Shown here: positions 10,366-22,429 of the stretch, one piece after another
How positions within the stretch are numbered: the stretch's first letter is position 1
Layout: every line of letters begins with the position of its first letter
Source: Buxus sempervirens
Lineage: Eukaryota > Streptophyta > Magnoliopsida > Buxales > Buxaceae
Length of the DNA stretch: 64,000 bases
Assembly (NCBI GenBank): GCA_947561395.2
Contig: OX387187.1
Location: forward strand, 36,995,829 to 37,059,828
Reading direction: 5' to 3'
Position numbers and translations under genes: made by a program
Notes under the pieces: generated by a model
Told to the model about the DNA's origin: nothing
The model's input: only the letters and a program-made list of their open reading frames with translations
Database searches by the model: none

Positions 10366-11938
10366 TATGTCAAAGAGACAAATCCCTAAAGCCTATATAT
10401 ATATAAGGATGGCTCATGGTGGTTGTAAGTTAGTTTATGGTAGTTATTCTCCGTAAGTTCTAGAGCACTTAGGTGGTGGCAAGTCACGTGGATTTTCGTT
10501 TGTGAAATCCTCTCCGACCAGTGAATTAAACAGCTAGAAAAAATAAGTAAGAGATCGGAATCCTTGGCTTCCGCTGCATATTTTTCTAACACTTCATGTT
10601 CTCAATGGTCCCAACGGTTGCAATCCAATAGCCTCTTCACAAGATTATAACAGAGGCCATAAGTCATTTCTTCCAAAAGGGGCTTTCTTTATACATCCCC
10701 AGGACAGGCACAGCAAATGTGCTCTCTTGTCTCTATTTGATCGCTTCACTTGAACTTCTGTTTCATTAGTTAATTGAAAAGGAACACAAACCTGCTGCGC
10801 CATTGCCTGTGACCTCTAAGTAACATGTGAGCCTGCCAATACAAGGGATATAAAGGCATGTGCTATATGCAGAACAGCCTCCCGGGATGAGGATGCATTA
10901 AGTTGAAAAGCCTTAGCCAATATGATATTTCCGTGAAGAAACTTGCATTCATCAGGGTGAGACTGAGATATAATGTCCCCGGTCGCACAAAACTGCTGCA
11001 CAATTCATAATGGCATGATGTGGGACTCAATTTCCTTTGCAAGAACATGAAAATGGAGCTAAAGCCAATTCAACATGAAAATGGAGCTAAAGCCAATTCC
11101 CCTTGTCCGGCCAGCAACATTCCTATCAGCTGATTTAAATGCTTTGCAGGAGACAGAACATCTTTGAGCCATATCAAGAATCCCTTTTATCGTTAATGAC
11201 TTCTCATTACTTTGTGCAAGTGTGAGATTGAAATTGTTCTTGTTCTTCGGGACAAGCAATAGACATGAGGTCCAACAAAAGGTTGATTTTTGCTTAGTTG
11301 GAGCCTTGTAGTAATTGATTTTTGCTTCATGAGATTTGCCTTTGATATTTAATCTCCTCTTGTATGATGGGAGATGAAATGTACTTATTGTAATCCCTTT
11401 TGGAAATAACATTAGTAGTGTTGTATTCACCTTAAAACCTTGTTGATCCTGGCAATCGAGAACCCAGTTGTTGTAGTTAAAAAGAATGATAAAGCAAGTC
11501 TAATTGAACTCGGTAGATTTCAACTTTAATGTCCTTTCATTACGGTTCAATCCATCCTTTCATTACCGGGTATCGAGTGCATCAGTGAACATGAAAACCA
11601 ATGGAGAATTGTTGGTGAGTGAGATACATAAACCAACCAAAAACATTTCATCAATGACTTGTAGTTTGTTTAGTGGGACATACAAATTTCTTGTGATGAT
11701 ACCGATGACTTTCAGGTACCAAATTTATGCAATCAAATTAAAAAAAAAAAAAATTCTGCTGATGAGATAGGATGTAAATTAATCAATAAATTTCAAATCA
11801 ACATTCCTAGATTCCAGCATACCAATCACTATAGCCTAGCTAAACTTGAAGTGTTATAATCAACTAACTGCGTTAATAGTTTCCTATTCTCTATTTAACA
11901 ATGACGATCCTAATCCTAAGTACTAAACTAAAAGCAAT
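10366..11938 (-). other. Array spacer with coding-like remnants of an unidentified gene
   Basis: Segment 10590-11460 aligns with 16910-17700 and its last part with 14005-14170. On the minus strand it holds a coding-like piece (10816-11001) with phrases DECKFLHGNIILAKAF and SSREAVLHIAHAF. The corresponding frame in the second copy is broken, so both look like decayed duplicates of one gene piece whose family I do not recognise. There are no complete splice structures or start codons. It ends in an A-run near 11740 shared with unit 3 (14190). Confidence 0.4.
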
Positions 11939-12562
11939 TCAAATAATACATTGAATCTTGGGAAAGATGGCACGGATGAGCCACTCTGCCATATATCTGT
12001 AAGCTTTCTGCGTTAAGTGAATGCCATCCCAACTTATGTGCTTATTTGGATTTTCACAAACAGGAACTCCTTCAGCCCCACACATGCTACCAAGATTGAA
12101 GTTGTAATCACCTCCAACTCCACAGCAGGCCTTTTGTGTAGAATTTGAATCAAATCCTGGAAAATTAAGAAAACCCCAGATCGTTAGAATATAGTTATTA
12201 ATCAAACAAGCTACTTGAGTTTCATGGGTATCATGTCTTACCAAGTTCTCAAATGATTAATCAAAAACAAGCTACTTGAATTATCAAATTAACATTCTAA
12301 GAAGACTACGTACGTACCGAAGTAATCAATCATTAGAAGTCCGTTAGAGCATCGACCGGTAGCTGAAGAAACTCTCCGCATAAAGAAGATGACTGAAGGC
12401 AGAGGAGGCTCTGATAGGATACTCATGAACCAAACTACCAGTATCTGATATGGAATCGCCGAACTGGTAGATCGCGTTGAAGTTGCAACTTTTATAAGAA
12501 CCTGCAGACAGGATAAAGAGCAGAAAGATTATTATAACTAAAGGAGACGAGAGCTTTGCCAT
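11939..12562 (-). pseudogene. GDSL esterase/lipase copy 2, internally deleted pseudogene
   Basis: Exon 1 (12318-12562, start MAKLSSPL, block I GDSISDTGS) and exon 4 (11939-12156, block V SWDGIHLTQKAY, stop TGA) remain. Exons 2 and 3, with blocks II and III, are gone. Only a stub of the exon 3 donor side (around 12236-12246) joins directly to intron 1 sequence. Exon 1 also carries a 5-bp deletion relative to copies 1 and 3 (near 12361-12365, in the codons for NKATG), shifting the frame. Exon 4 is 218 nt, the same as in copy 3. The gene cannot encode a functional lipase. Confidence 0.9.
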
Positions 12563-14353
12563 ATCGAAGACAAGCAGAGCAGAGAACTCAATGAACTGTG
12601 CATAACAGCGTACTGAGTGGATGTACTTATAATTGTTAGAGCCACTCCTAGTTTTGTTTGAATAAGAACTTCGAGACACAGTTGAATTAGAATCAAACGG
12701 TTGAGGTTCTCATAAATCCAACGAGTGTTCAAGTAAGCACTCCAAGACACAGTTGGATTAGAATTCAGACAGTGGAGGTTTTCATAAATCAAACAAGAGA
12801 TTTTGCTCAGAGATGAACTGATAGGGGAAATTCACTTTTAGTGATATATTTTGAAAATAATTAAAATCTAGTGATAATTTGCTTGTGGGAATAAATTCTT
12901 CTAAGAATACCCTTATAACACTCGCTCACGTGACTTTTACAAGTCAATAAAATGATTTATACCTTCTATCAACGGTGTGTCCTAACTTGTATAAATAATT
13001 TTATTGACTTGTACAAGCCATTTGAATGGAGACCGTTTCCTCTAGTGCCACTTAATGATACCATCATGGAATGAATATGAATAGATGGATGCCCCATTTC
13101 AATAGGAGGGCCCTACACCCCACACTTCAACGGCATGGGATGACTTCCATAGCATTAAATGAGTTCCTATTATAACAAAATGTGAGTTTGGTTGTAATAT
13201 TAGAACGAATTTTCCTCGAATAAGTTTTTAAAAATGCAGGAATTAACCCTAAAGTCTCAGTTTTTGGATTTTGAAAACTCGTTTTGGAAATGGATGGTGG
13301 CAAACTTGTAATATTTAAAAACTTTTAAAAGATATAATTAAACTTGTTTTAAACACTTCTTTATGTGATAGGATATAATATTTAAAAACTCTAAACATAT
13401 ATAATTAAACTTGTTTTAAAAACTTTTTTATGTGATAGGATAGACTTGTTATTTATGACCAGTTCCATTAAGTTAAAACAATGGCAAACTTGAAACATTC
13501 AAACCCAGCTTCTCTCAAATCATGCAAACCCATTTCTTAGATTGATAAGCAAAATAGGCCTTATTCATTTCTTGCAAAAGTTGATTTCTTTATCCAACCC
13601 AAGGACAGGCAAAGCAAATTTGATCTCATCTTTTATTTGATCAATCGAACCTATGTTCGGCTAGAAAGGGAATGTACAAGATGTATCCTTTTAAGGCAGG
13701 TAGATTACAGAATCCTGAAAAAAATGCAATGACTTGAAGTGAAAGGTAGAAGGGAAGGATCCCAATACAACCTTTTTACAAGCCTCAACAGAAAAGAAAT
13801 CGTCTCCCCCATAGGATACCTCAGAAGGAAGAACCCTGTAAATAAATTTTCTTCCCCCAACTCTCTCTAAGCCAATCCATCCCTGTGAGTTTGTTGATAT
13901 TGATGCAACTCTTTAACTTGGAAAATGTCTTCACTGAAGCTTTTTGAGAGGCAACAAGGCACTCCACAGAAAAGAAATTAAGTCTTCCCCATAGTAATTG
14001 AAGTTGCTTCATGAGATTTGTCTTTGATATTTAATCTCCTCTTGTATGATGAAAAATGAGATGTACTTTTATTGTAACCCATTTTGGAAATAACATTAGT
14101 AGAGTTGTTTTATTAACTTTAAAACTGTGTTAATCCTGGCAATCCAGATCCCGGTTGACGTAGTTAAAAATTTTGCAATCAAATTTAGAAAAAAAAAAAA
14201 TTTCTGCTGATGAGATAGGATGTAAGTTAATCAACAAATTTCAAATCAACCCAGATTGCAACATGCCAATCACTATAACCTAAACTAGCAAAACAGTTAT
14301 AGTTTCTATTCTCTGTTAATTGAGTATCCTAATCCTATTAAACTACAAGTAAT
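12563..14353. other. Array spacer (unit 2)
   Basis: No gene is visible. Pieces match other units: 13140-13520 matches 3445-3740, 13660-13990 matches 18130-18440, 14005-14170 matches 11320-11470, and 14190-14280 matches 11740-11860. Compared with units 1 and 3 the middle part is shortened, in line with decay by deletion. Confidence 0.6.
12933..13021. repeat. Inverted repeat (hairpin) in unit 2 spacer
   Basis: The left arm acttttacaagtcaataaaa and the right arm ttttattgacttgtacaagc pair over about 28 bp with few mismatches around a loop of about 30 bp. It is absent from the matching parts of units 1 and 3, so it may be a small MITE or a piece of one. No clear target duplication was found. Confidence 0.55.
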
Positions 14354-15731
14354 TCAAATAATACATTGAATCTTGGGCATGATGCTACAGATGAGCCACT
14401 CTGCCATATATCTGTAAGCTTTCTGCGTTAAGTGAATGCCATCCCAACTTATGCGCTTATTTGGATTTTCACAAACAGTAACTCCTTCAGCTCCACACAT
14501 CTTAAGAAGATTGAAGTTGTAATCACCTCCCACTCCACAGCAGGCCTTTTGTGTAGAATTTGAATCAAATCCTGCAAAATTAACAAACACCCAGATCGTT
14601 AGAATATAGTTATTAATCAAACAAGCTACTTGGACAGTTTCATGGGTATCATGTCTTACCAAGTTTCTGAGCATGACGAAAGACCGACTGGAAGGCGTTA
14701 TAGTAATCTGCATAAACAACAATGGCGTCAGGATGCTTATTGTTCAATTCTTGAATTGCTTGCTGGAGTTGATTGTTGTGCAGCTTTGCAAATTCGTTCA
14801 GATTCTTTAAGCACTTGAAGTGATCATAGGATGAGGAGTCATTGCTTTTAAATCCAGTCAGATAAATTGGAAAACATCCGATCGGAAAATTTCCCGGGAT
14901 TACAATCCGACGTGCGCCGAGTCCAATGATCTCCTGCATTTAGAATCAATATACAAATATATCAAATTAAAATTTTCATGCACGATGATCAAGATTTTAA
15001 TTTTTTTAAAGAAAAACAGAGACATTAATTACCTTGGCAGTATTCTTAATGGACTGGACAACTTGGGGCACAAGATTCTGGAGGTCCTCCATGGATTTTC
15101 TTTGGAAGAAAGCGTAGGTATAGTCATTGCCTCCAATCTCAATCAAGAACAGTGACGGTTCAAGTTTTTGTTGACATTCCGTTGGTGAAGAGCAAGTCAA
15201 GTTCAAGTATGACTTGAACCAATCAAGTTGTACAGTCAAAGAACTGTTGGTTACTAGTGATATAAGTTCCATTTTTCGGAGGATCGATGTGTCAAGAGCT
15301 GTAGATCCAGCAACCGCAAAGTTCACGCCATGTTTGAAATCAGCGCCCTTCATCAGATAAGGATTCAGAAAGGGGAGATCAACTCCCAAAGCTGTGAGAA
15401 AAATCAAATATAATAATCAGCCATTATCGTTTGTGGAAGAAACTTAAGAAGTATCAAAATCTAAAACTACGTACGTACCGAAGTAATCAATCATAAGAAG
15501 TCCGTTAGAGCATCGACCGGTAGCCTTGTTGAAGAAACTCTCTCCATAAGGAAGGCGGCTGAAGGCAGAGGAGGTTCCGATCGGATACTCACGAATCAAA
15601 TTACCGGTGTCTGATATGGAATCGCCGAACTGGTAGATCGCGTTAAAGTTGCAACTTTTGTAAAAAGCTGCAGATGGATTCAGGAGAACGAGCAGAAAGA
15701 TTACAACTAAAAGAGACGAGAGCTTAGCCAT
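14354..15731 (-). CDS. GDSL esterase/lipase copy 3, intact
   Basis: This is a secreted SGNH hydrolase of the plant GDSL family that cleaves ester bonds of lipids or phenolic esters; the exact substrate cannot be predicted. Exons are 15479-15731, 15033-15391, 14660-14933 and 14354-14571 (1104 nt, 367 residues, all GT-AG introns). I started at MAKLSS, which gives a good signal peptide (about residues 1-22), rather than the in-frame Met 12 codons upstream. Block I is GDSISDTGN with nucleophile Ser38, block II has Gly113 (NFAVAGS), block III is GGND with Asn173, and block V is SWDGIHLT with Asp339 and His342. All catalytic positions are present and the length is normal. It is the only functional-looking member of this three-gene array, related to the At1g28580/At5g45910 group. 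Confidence 0.93.
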
Positions 15732-18450
15732 ATCCAAGACGAGCAGAGAACTCAATGAACTGTGCATAACAGCGTACTGGGTGGATGTAATTACAATCGT
15801 TAGAGGCTTAGAGCCCGTAATCCTAGTTTCGTTCGAATAACTACGAGACAGTTGAAATGGAATCAGATACTTGAAGTTCTCATAAATCCAATGAGTGTTC
15901 GAGTAAGAACTCCAAGACAGAGTTGGAACTCGTTGGATTAGAATTCAGACATTGGAGGTTCTCATAAATCCAACGAGAGATTTGCTTAGAGATGAATCAA
16001 ACGCGTTTCCAACTTTGACTCCGATTATAAATTAGTCCCGTTGTTGTAATAAAAAATATGGCCTTGAACTGGCCTGACTGGGCATTGATTATCTCGGCAT
16101 GGCAGTTTATTTTGCAATCACTATTTTATACGGGACCTTTGGTCTTCTTTACCCTAAGCGAATATAACTTTTTTTTTCCTTTTGTTGGTTTGAAATCTTG
16201 GAAAAAATGAAGGGAGCTACCACCGGGCATGATCATAGGGGCTACCTCACTTACATAAAACATTGTGCAACTCGTATCACGGCAGGGGATGAGTTTCATG
16301 GAATGAGTACCTATTGTAACAAAATGAGTGTTTGGTTGTAATTTTGGGAATGAGTTTTCCTCCAAATAAGTTTTACGAAATTCATAGATAAGAGGAATCA
16401 CCTTTGAACTCAATATTTGGAACTTGAAAACTTATTTGGAAAATGTATGGTGGCAAACTTGTAATATTTTAAATCTTGGAAGAAAATTTTTGGAGTTTCT
16501 TTTATTGTCATTTATGAAAAGTTCTTTTAAGTCAGTACAGTGATAAATTTGTAATATCTAAAAACCTTCAAAACCCAGCTTCTCTCAAATTGTGCAAACA
16601 AATTCCCTAGATTGAGAACATCTGCCAACAAGGATGGTGCACACCCATTAGAAGTAGCCTTACCTTTCTTAGCTATTTTTGAAGATAATAAGGTTCACAA
16701 TGAAGAAGGAGATACAGAAGGGAATAGTTGTTGAAAGATGAACCAACTCTTTTATGATAATCCAATTGAAGATAATTCATTCCATACAACATTCCAAAAA
16801 CCCACCATTACTAAGTCTCAACAGTTTCCTACTGAGACTCAACGACCTACACTTCATGGGACACTCTAAAGTATCTCCTTATTTTACTAGGATTAGCTCA
16901 ACGTCTTCATTCTTCATGTTCTCAAAGGTCCTAACGGTTGCAATCCAACAGCCTCTTCACAAGTTTATAACATTCCTTTGGGATACTCTAAAATATCTCC
17001 TTATTTTACTAGGATTAGCTCAACGTCTTTACTCTTCATGTTCTCAATGGTCCCAACTGTTGCAATCCACCGGCCTCTTCACAAGTTTATAACAGAGGCC
17101 TGAAGTCATTTCTTGCAAACCCCAGGACAGGCACAGAAAATGTGCTCTCTTGTCTCTATTTGATTACTTGAACTTATGTTTCATTAGCTAATTGGAAAGG
17201 AACACAAACCTGCTGCACATTGCCTGTGACCTCTAGGCCAATACAAGGAATATGAAGGCTTGTGCTAGGAAGAACAGCCTCCTAGGATGAGGATGCATTA
17301 AGTCGAGAAACCTTAGCCAAGATGATATTTCTGTGAAGAAACTTGCATTTATCAGGGTGAGATGAGCTAAAATATCCCCAATCGCACAAACTGCTGCACA
17401 ATTCATAATGGCATGATGTGGAACTCAATTTCCTTTACAAGAACATGAAAATGTAAAGCCAATTCCCCTTGTCTAGCCAGCAGCATTCCTATCAAGCATG
17501 TGACAAAGGCATTTCTGCAATACAGTTGATTAAAATGCCTTTGCAGGAGACAGAACATCTTGGAACCATATCAAGAATCCATTTTATCATTAATGACTTC
17601 TCATTACTTTGTGCAAGTGTGAGAGTAACATGGTTCTTGTTCTTCAGGACAAGCAGTAGACATGAGGTCCAACAAAAAGTTGAGTAACATCATTCGAGTT
17701 AAGGGAATTTTTGTCTTGACAATGGGAACCAAACATTTGAAATCCATCGACATAATCCTTATAATTGTAATCATTTAGAGCTATGGAAATCCATACACAA
17801 GAATTTAAAACAAGTTGCTTGCAAGCATGATATTTTCAGATCAGACCAATGGTTGCCTTTAAATCATTTGCTGAACTAGAAGATTGTATTCATTGCTTAA
17901 CCAAGGAAGAAAAGCTTCTCAGAAAATAACCATACACGAGCATAAGCTATAATATGAGTTGCAGTGAAATATATACAATTAGGAGGGTCACATATCAAAA
18001 TCTGCACCAAAATCATGTACCGTGTTCCTGCATCGATGCTCTGATTGGTAAATTCATTTAAACAAAAACAAAAAAAAATTCACCAGAAAATGTCAATTTA
18101 TTTTTTTTAAAGCGAATGCACATTTCCAACCAACTAGTAGAAAAGGGAATGTACAACATGTATCCTGTAAGGCAGGTAGGTTACAGAAGTCTGAGAAAAA
18201 TGCAATTTCTTGGAAGTGAAAGGTAGAAGGGAAGGATTCCAATACCACCTCTCTGAAAGCATCAACAGAAAATAAATCAAGTCTCCTCCATAGGATACCT
18301 CAGGAGGAACCCTGTAAATAAAGTTTCTTCTCCCAACCCTCTCTAAGCCAATCTAACCCTGTGTGAGTTTGTTGATCTTGATGCAACTCTTCAACTTGGA
18401 AAATGTCATCTATTTTCATTCAAGCCTTTCAAGAGGCAACAAGACAGTCA
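15732..18450. other. Array spacer (unit 3), reference copy for empty sites
   Basis: This is non-coding and duplicated: 15960-16100 matches 2730-2865, 16100-16688 matches 3123-3843, 16689 onward matches 10074 onward, 16910-17700 matches 10590-11300, and 18130-18440 matches 13660-13980. It lacks the solo LTR and the Helitron seen in unit 1. The ORF-like stretches here are short and broken. Confidence 0.65.
16858..17092. repeat. 122-bp tandem duplication in unit 3 spacer
   Basis: The sequence from gggacactctaaagtatctc (16858) repeats from gggatactctaaaatatctc (16980) with a period of 122 bp and roughly 90% identity. Both copies contain ttactaggattagctcaacg and gcctcttcacaagtttataa. Unit 1 (around 10595-10650) has only one copy of the second half. 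Confidence 0.8.
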
Positions 18451-19844
18451 ACAGGCAAAAAGTTCCGCACAAAAATTTTACCAAGTATAATGATGACTAA
18501 AACTTGCTTGCATTATCCAATCCACAATTTGAGTATCATACGCTTACAAACCAGATAATGGCACATAGAGGGTAATAATATAAGAACCAAACAAAGTTGA
18601 AGTAGGGATTGGAACTATGTGTTACTTCTGACCTAATGATAAGAATGAACCAACACCTTCTCCCTCACTCTCCTCCACTCCATTCCCCCGAAACATACCC
18701 TGCGCTCCCCAATAACCAAAACAACCACCCACCCCCCAAAAAAAAAATCCACACCCAAACAAAAACAACAAACCAAAAAGGGAAAAAACCCACAACCAAA
18801 AAGCCGCCTCAACAACAACCACAAAAAGGGAAAAGATAAAAGAACAGAAAAAAAATATGCAAAAGAATTTTCACTAGAGAACTTTTCATTGGCTGAGAAA
18901 TGATCACAGAGTAAAGTTGTATATTAAAGTTCAGTCACGATATCAAGGAGATCAAGAAATCCCCCCCTAAATGAATGGGAAACTGAGAGTTTAAAATTTT
19001 TATGATGATCGACATTAAAGGAATTCAGGTTAACTAGGAGAGATAAATGCTGCATTTGGTTAGCCACAAAATAATGGTAAGAGAATTTCTGCATAAAACT
19101 ATTTCCCGTTTCTTTCTTTCTTTTTTCTTTTGCTTTTGCTTTTGCTTTTGTTTTTGTTTTGTTTTTTTTTTTTTTTTTTTTCTGTAGCAACAGATCTAAT
19201 GATGAAGTCAACTGAAGCATCCATAAATGTTAAGCAGTGCAGTGGCTATTTGAACCAAAAAGTCACATACTTGGTAAGGCAACCAAGCAAACAGTAAAAC
19301 ACCTTCTAAATGACAAATTACTCAAAGATCAGATTGATCAAGCTAATGAATCATTAAACAAACGGTGAGTATATATAGAGTACCTCAATCTTTACAACAT
19401 CTGTACTTTGGTAATTCTGCCTTTAGTATATATAAGAAAAGAAATAACACACATTACCTTCTATTTATTGCCATCGCCCAACAATGCAAAATCATTTTTA
19501 TTACAACAAATTCTCATAAAATTGTCAATGGGTCTCTCTGTTACAAAAGATTAACCCATCCGTGTGGTTTACAACCATTAATATTTAATCGTTACATAGT
19601 ATCCAACTAACAACAACACTGTCAATAACCAAAAACTCGAACACCAAAACGCCTAAAAATTCTGCAATGACTCCATAATATAATGCTAAACAGGGATAAG
19701 TCCGAAGAATCTTAATTCTCAAATGGCAAAAAAAATAAAAATAAAAAGAAAGGGCTCCCGTATTGATATTAAACTTACCTCCCTTGTTGTATCTCGAAAA
19801 ATTAATTGCAGTGAGAGTAAACCCCAGAATTCTCAATCCCTTTT
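18451..19844. other. Low-complexity intergenic DNA and MAMYB 3' flank
   Basis: Segment 18650-18840 is A/C-rich, and its open frames are compositional artefacts. Segment 19108-19182 is a T-rich tract with a ttttgc repeat ending in a run of about 22 T. The part below 19845 is presumably 3' UTR and terminator region of the minus-strand MYB gene. Confidence 0.6.
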
Positions 19845-20804
19845 CTATGATTCCGAAGGAGCTTTCGAGCTACGAAAACCCCTTTTCAATTCAGCAACTC
19901 TTTTCATACAGCAAGCCTTAGATTTACCAGGAACTGCAGCAGCAATCTTCTCCCATCTCATCGGAACATCCTTTGGAAATGCCTTGAGAGCGCTAAGTAA
20001 CGACATATCTTCCCCAGAACTCCAATTTGAAACCCCGTTCTCTTTCTTATTCTCGCAATCATCACCCACAACAATTGATGGCTCCCCGTTAACATCCTCA
20101 AATCGCTTGTCCAATGGCTTCCGTTGCTTTAGAAACTGCGAGAACGAATCTCCACCGTCCGGTTTCTTCTCCGACAACGATTTCGCCATCTTAATCACAC
20201 TATCCACTCCATGCCGCCCTCGAAAGGCTTCAGAAATCAATTCCCATCGTCCCGGCTCTCCAACGGGATGCTTCGAGATCTGCTTCTTCAGCAATTCAAC
20301 ATCAGCCTCAGTCCATTCCTTTTCTTCTTGCATCACCGATCCGTTCTCTTCACTACCAGAATTTCCATTCCTCTTCTCGGAATTCTCCGAGTTATTAACC
20401 GTTCCAACTACAGGAAACATAGAATTCAAACCCACATCCTCAGATCTCCGAGCTTTTTGCCTGCGATTAGGCATCCGCTTCTTCGGTTCATCATTCTCGA
20501 TAGGCTGATCGAGATCTGACGATTCGAGAAGCTCGCCGTTACCAACGCGAATATCTCCTCCAGTAATCGAGATCGGAGCGAACGGGCCAATGAGAAGAGA
20601 TAGAGCGAACCAAATGAATAGAAATCTTGGGAAGTCGGATTGAAGAAAGAAGATTGCGATCAGAGACAGAAGACAAGAGACTGAAGTGCAAACTAAGACT
20701 AACGGTTTATTGATTTTTAGGGTTTCTGGTTCGGCGGCCGAAGAGGACGAAACGCGAGATTGGAAGAGAAACCTCGGTCTGCTTTCTTCATCCAAAAACT
20801 CCAT
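19845..20804 (-). CDS. MAMYB: Membrane-anchored MYB/SANT transcription factor (MAMYB-like)
   Basis: This is an intact single-exon gene of 319 residues. The N-terminal part holds two hydrophobic segments (about residues 34-55 and 60-80), which would anchor it in a membrane. A basic stretch follows (KKRMPNRRQKARR, about 108-120), then two SANT/MYB-like domains: EWTEADVELL...GRWELISEAF (about 163-205) and WSSGEDMSLLSALKAF...RWEKIAAAV (about 261-310). This layout matches Arabidopsis MAMYB, an ER-membrane MYB protein linked to root-hair growth. The SANT domains are of the type also found in ZRF/DnaJC2 proteins. A long plus-strand frame (19723-20508) is its antisense shadow. The upstream region to about 20880 is probably 5' UTR. 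Confidence 0.9.
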   Translation of the reverse strand: MEFLDEESRPRFLFQSRVSSSSAAEPETLKINKPLVLVCTSVSCLLSLIAIFFLQSDFPRFLFIWFALSLLIGPFAPISITGGDIRVGNGELLESSDLDQPIENDEPKKRMPNRRQKARRSEDVGLNSMFPVVGTVNNSENSEKRNGNSGSEENGSVMQEEKEWTEADVELLKKQISKHPVGEPGRWELISEAFRGRHGVDSVIKMAKSLSEKKPDGGDSFSQFLKQRKPLDKRFEDVNGEPSIVVGDDCENKKENGVSNWSSGEDMSLLSALKAFPKDVPMRWEKIAAAVPGKSKACCMKRVAELKRGFRSSKAPSES

Positions 20805-21056
20805 CTAGATCGGCGTCGGTCTGCGAGCTGCTAAAAATTCTCTTCAGAAGACTTGGCTCATCGAGGCGATGAGCGCCTATCTGAGCACGTTTCGATTTTT
20901 AATGGTAAATGACTTCTACGTTTTTCTTTCATGAATATTTACAGTTAACCCCTTGAGGTTTCGTACAATTCCTCTTTGCCTCTTGTAAAATTGAAATAAA
21001 AATTTACAACCCGAGGTTTGTTACGTGTAATAGTCTCTCTCTTCTGGAGGTTTTGA

Positions 21057-21577
21057 CAGGTATGGCAACGGTTCAATTAAACCTGACAAACTCGATTTTG
21101 GGTTTTCAATTATTGGTTTCGGTTCGTTTTGGTTTTTAACTGAAGAACCGATGCGGTTTCAATTCGATTACAATTTTAAGGGGAAATCGAACCGACTACA
21201 TATAATACGCATAAGATTTGAATTGCACAACTGCACAACCCCTTAGCCAGTTAGCCCATTATGAATTTTTTAAAAATTTTAGGGATGGAATAGAATGATG
21301 TATTGGAGAAGAGGAGGCTAACAAGCTTTGATATAGTTTTTCATTCATTAGCACATCCCTATAAAGACATGGTAAAATAATGAAAAATTCAATCAATCTG
21401 AACTTCCAAAAAAGGTGAAATGGTTATGTTCGGTTACGGTTTCAAGAATATGAAAGTTAAAAGGTTTTGGTTTTAAAATTAATAAACTGTAACGGTTACG
21501 GTTCGGTTATGGTTTTCTTTGTAAACTTGTTAGTTCGGTTTTGGTTTTTTTACAAAACCAAACCATTGCCATCCCTA
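21057..21577. mobile_element. hAT-type non-autonomous element, 521 bp
   Basis: The ends are caggtatggcaacggtt on the left and, read inward from the right, tagggatggcaatggttt, so the terminal inverted repeat is about 15 bp. The flanks are ggttttga (21049-21056) and ggctttga (21578-21585), an 8-bp duplication with one mismatch as hAT elements make. The interior is rich in ggttcggttt-type repeats common in plant hAT MITEs. It sits inside the outer TIR element. Confidence 0.75.
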
Positions 21578-21664
21578 GGCTTTGACCCTAAAATTCTAAT
21601 AATGTAAATGAAGTGGCAAGATATAAAACACATATTGATAATTTTGCCTCTTTTGTTTTGATCA

Positions 21665-21907
21665 CTAGTAGATTGCACGTGCAATGCAAAATGTATGTAG
21701 CAAGGGAAGGGACAAACGGAGAGAGATGATGTGGATAGGAAGAGTTGCAAAACTAATTTCTAAATTTTAGAAAATTGAGACAGTTTTGACCATTGTATCC
21801 TTTTATTAATGAATCTTCTTAATTGTGTATAAGGGCTGCTTTGGAAAGTCAGACATTTTGGTTGGTGTGATTCCTAATGAGGTAATTCGCATTATATTTA
21901 GTATAGA
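21665..21907 (-). mobile_element. Mini-Helitron, 243 bp
   Basis: Read on minus it starts TCTATACTAAATATAATG and ends ATCTACTAG. It is inserted between A (21664) and T (21908). A perfect 14-bp palindrome ATTGCACGTGCAAT lies about five bases from the CTAG end. It shares its start and a phrase of the form gtataagggctgcttt with the element at 22430-22664. There is no coding capacity. Confidence 0.72.
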
Positions 21908-22429
21908 TTTAAAATTATATATCAAGATTTCTCCTTAAAATGTTTACAGCATTGGCTCAAATGGAAAAAACTAAACCTGATTTGCATCTTGCTCGATGGC
22001 ATTCTTGGTACTTAATGTATAAATAAAGTATTTCACTTTTAAATATAAATAGGATAGGGCAAATTTGTCAATTAGTATCTTCTCTATTATGATTTTAATG
22101 GTCAAACCTCAAAAGGGGATATTGTTACATATATAAAACCTCAATATGATAAAATAATATTTTAGAAACCTCAGGAGGGGAAGTGGGATTATTGGAAACC
22201 TCAAGGGAATAAATTATAAATATTCCTTGTGTTTTTAATTATGCATACAAAATTATTCTAGGTCTTTTTATCTCTGATATAAGAAACCCTAGAAGATTTT
22301 CTTTTTTTTCTTTTTTTCAAAAACAAGAGAAGTCATCTCTAAAAGCGTATCTACAATTTAATTTGTTTCTTTAATTAACAGATTGATGTAGCCATCTTCA
22401 AATATTTATGATAGTTCTAATTCTAATTA

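Larger units (their letters stand above)
20933..22226. mobile_element. Outer TIR element containing nested transposons
   Basis: The left end (gaatatttacagttaacccc, then ttgaggtttc) and the right end (reverse complement ggaatatttataattt, then cccttgaggtttcc) are inverted relative to each other over roughly 130 bp of diverged sequence. Inner repeated phrases ttgaggttt recur on both arms. The 'ccccttgaggttt' style resembles the element at 35777-36214. The target duplication is not clear. It is interrupted by a hAT element and a mini-Helitron. No transposase is visible. Confidence 0.6.

Noticed and set aside
18609-18839. Open frames on both strands in an A/C-rich tract
   Set aside because: Low-complexity sequence; the predicted proteins are runs of Lys/Pro/Gln or Gly/Phe/Trp.
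19723-20508. 261-codon plus-strand open frame
   Set aside because: It lies entirely antisense to the MAMYB gene, is Ser/Pro/Phe-rich as expected of a shadow frame, and has no domain.
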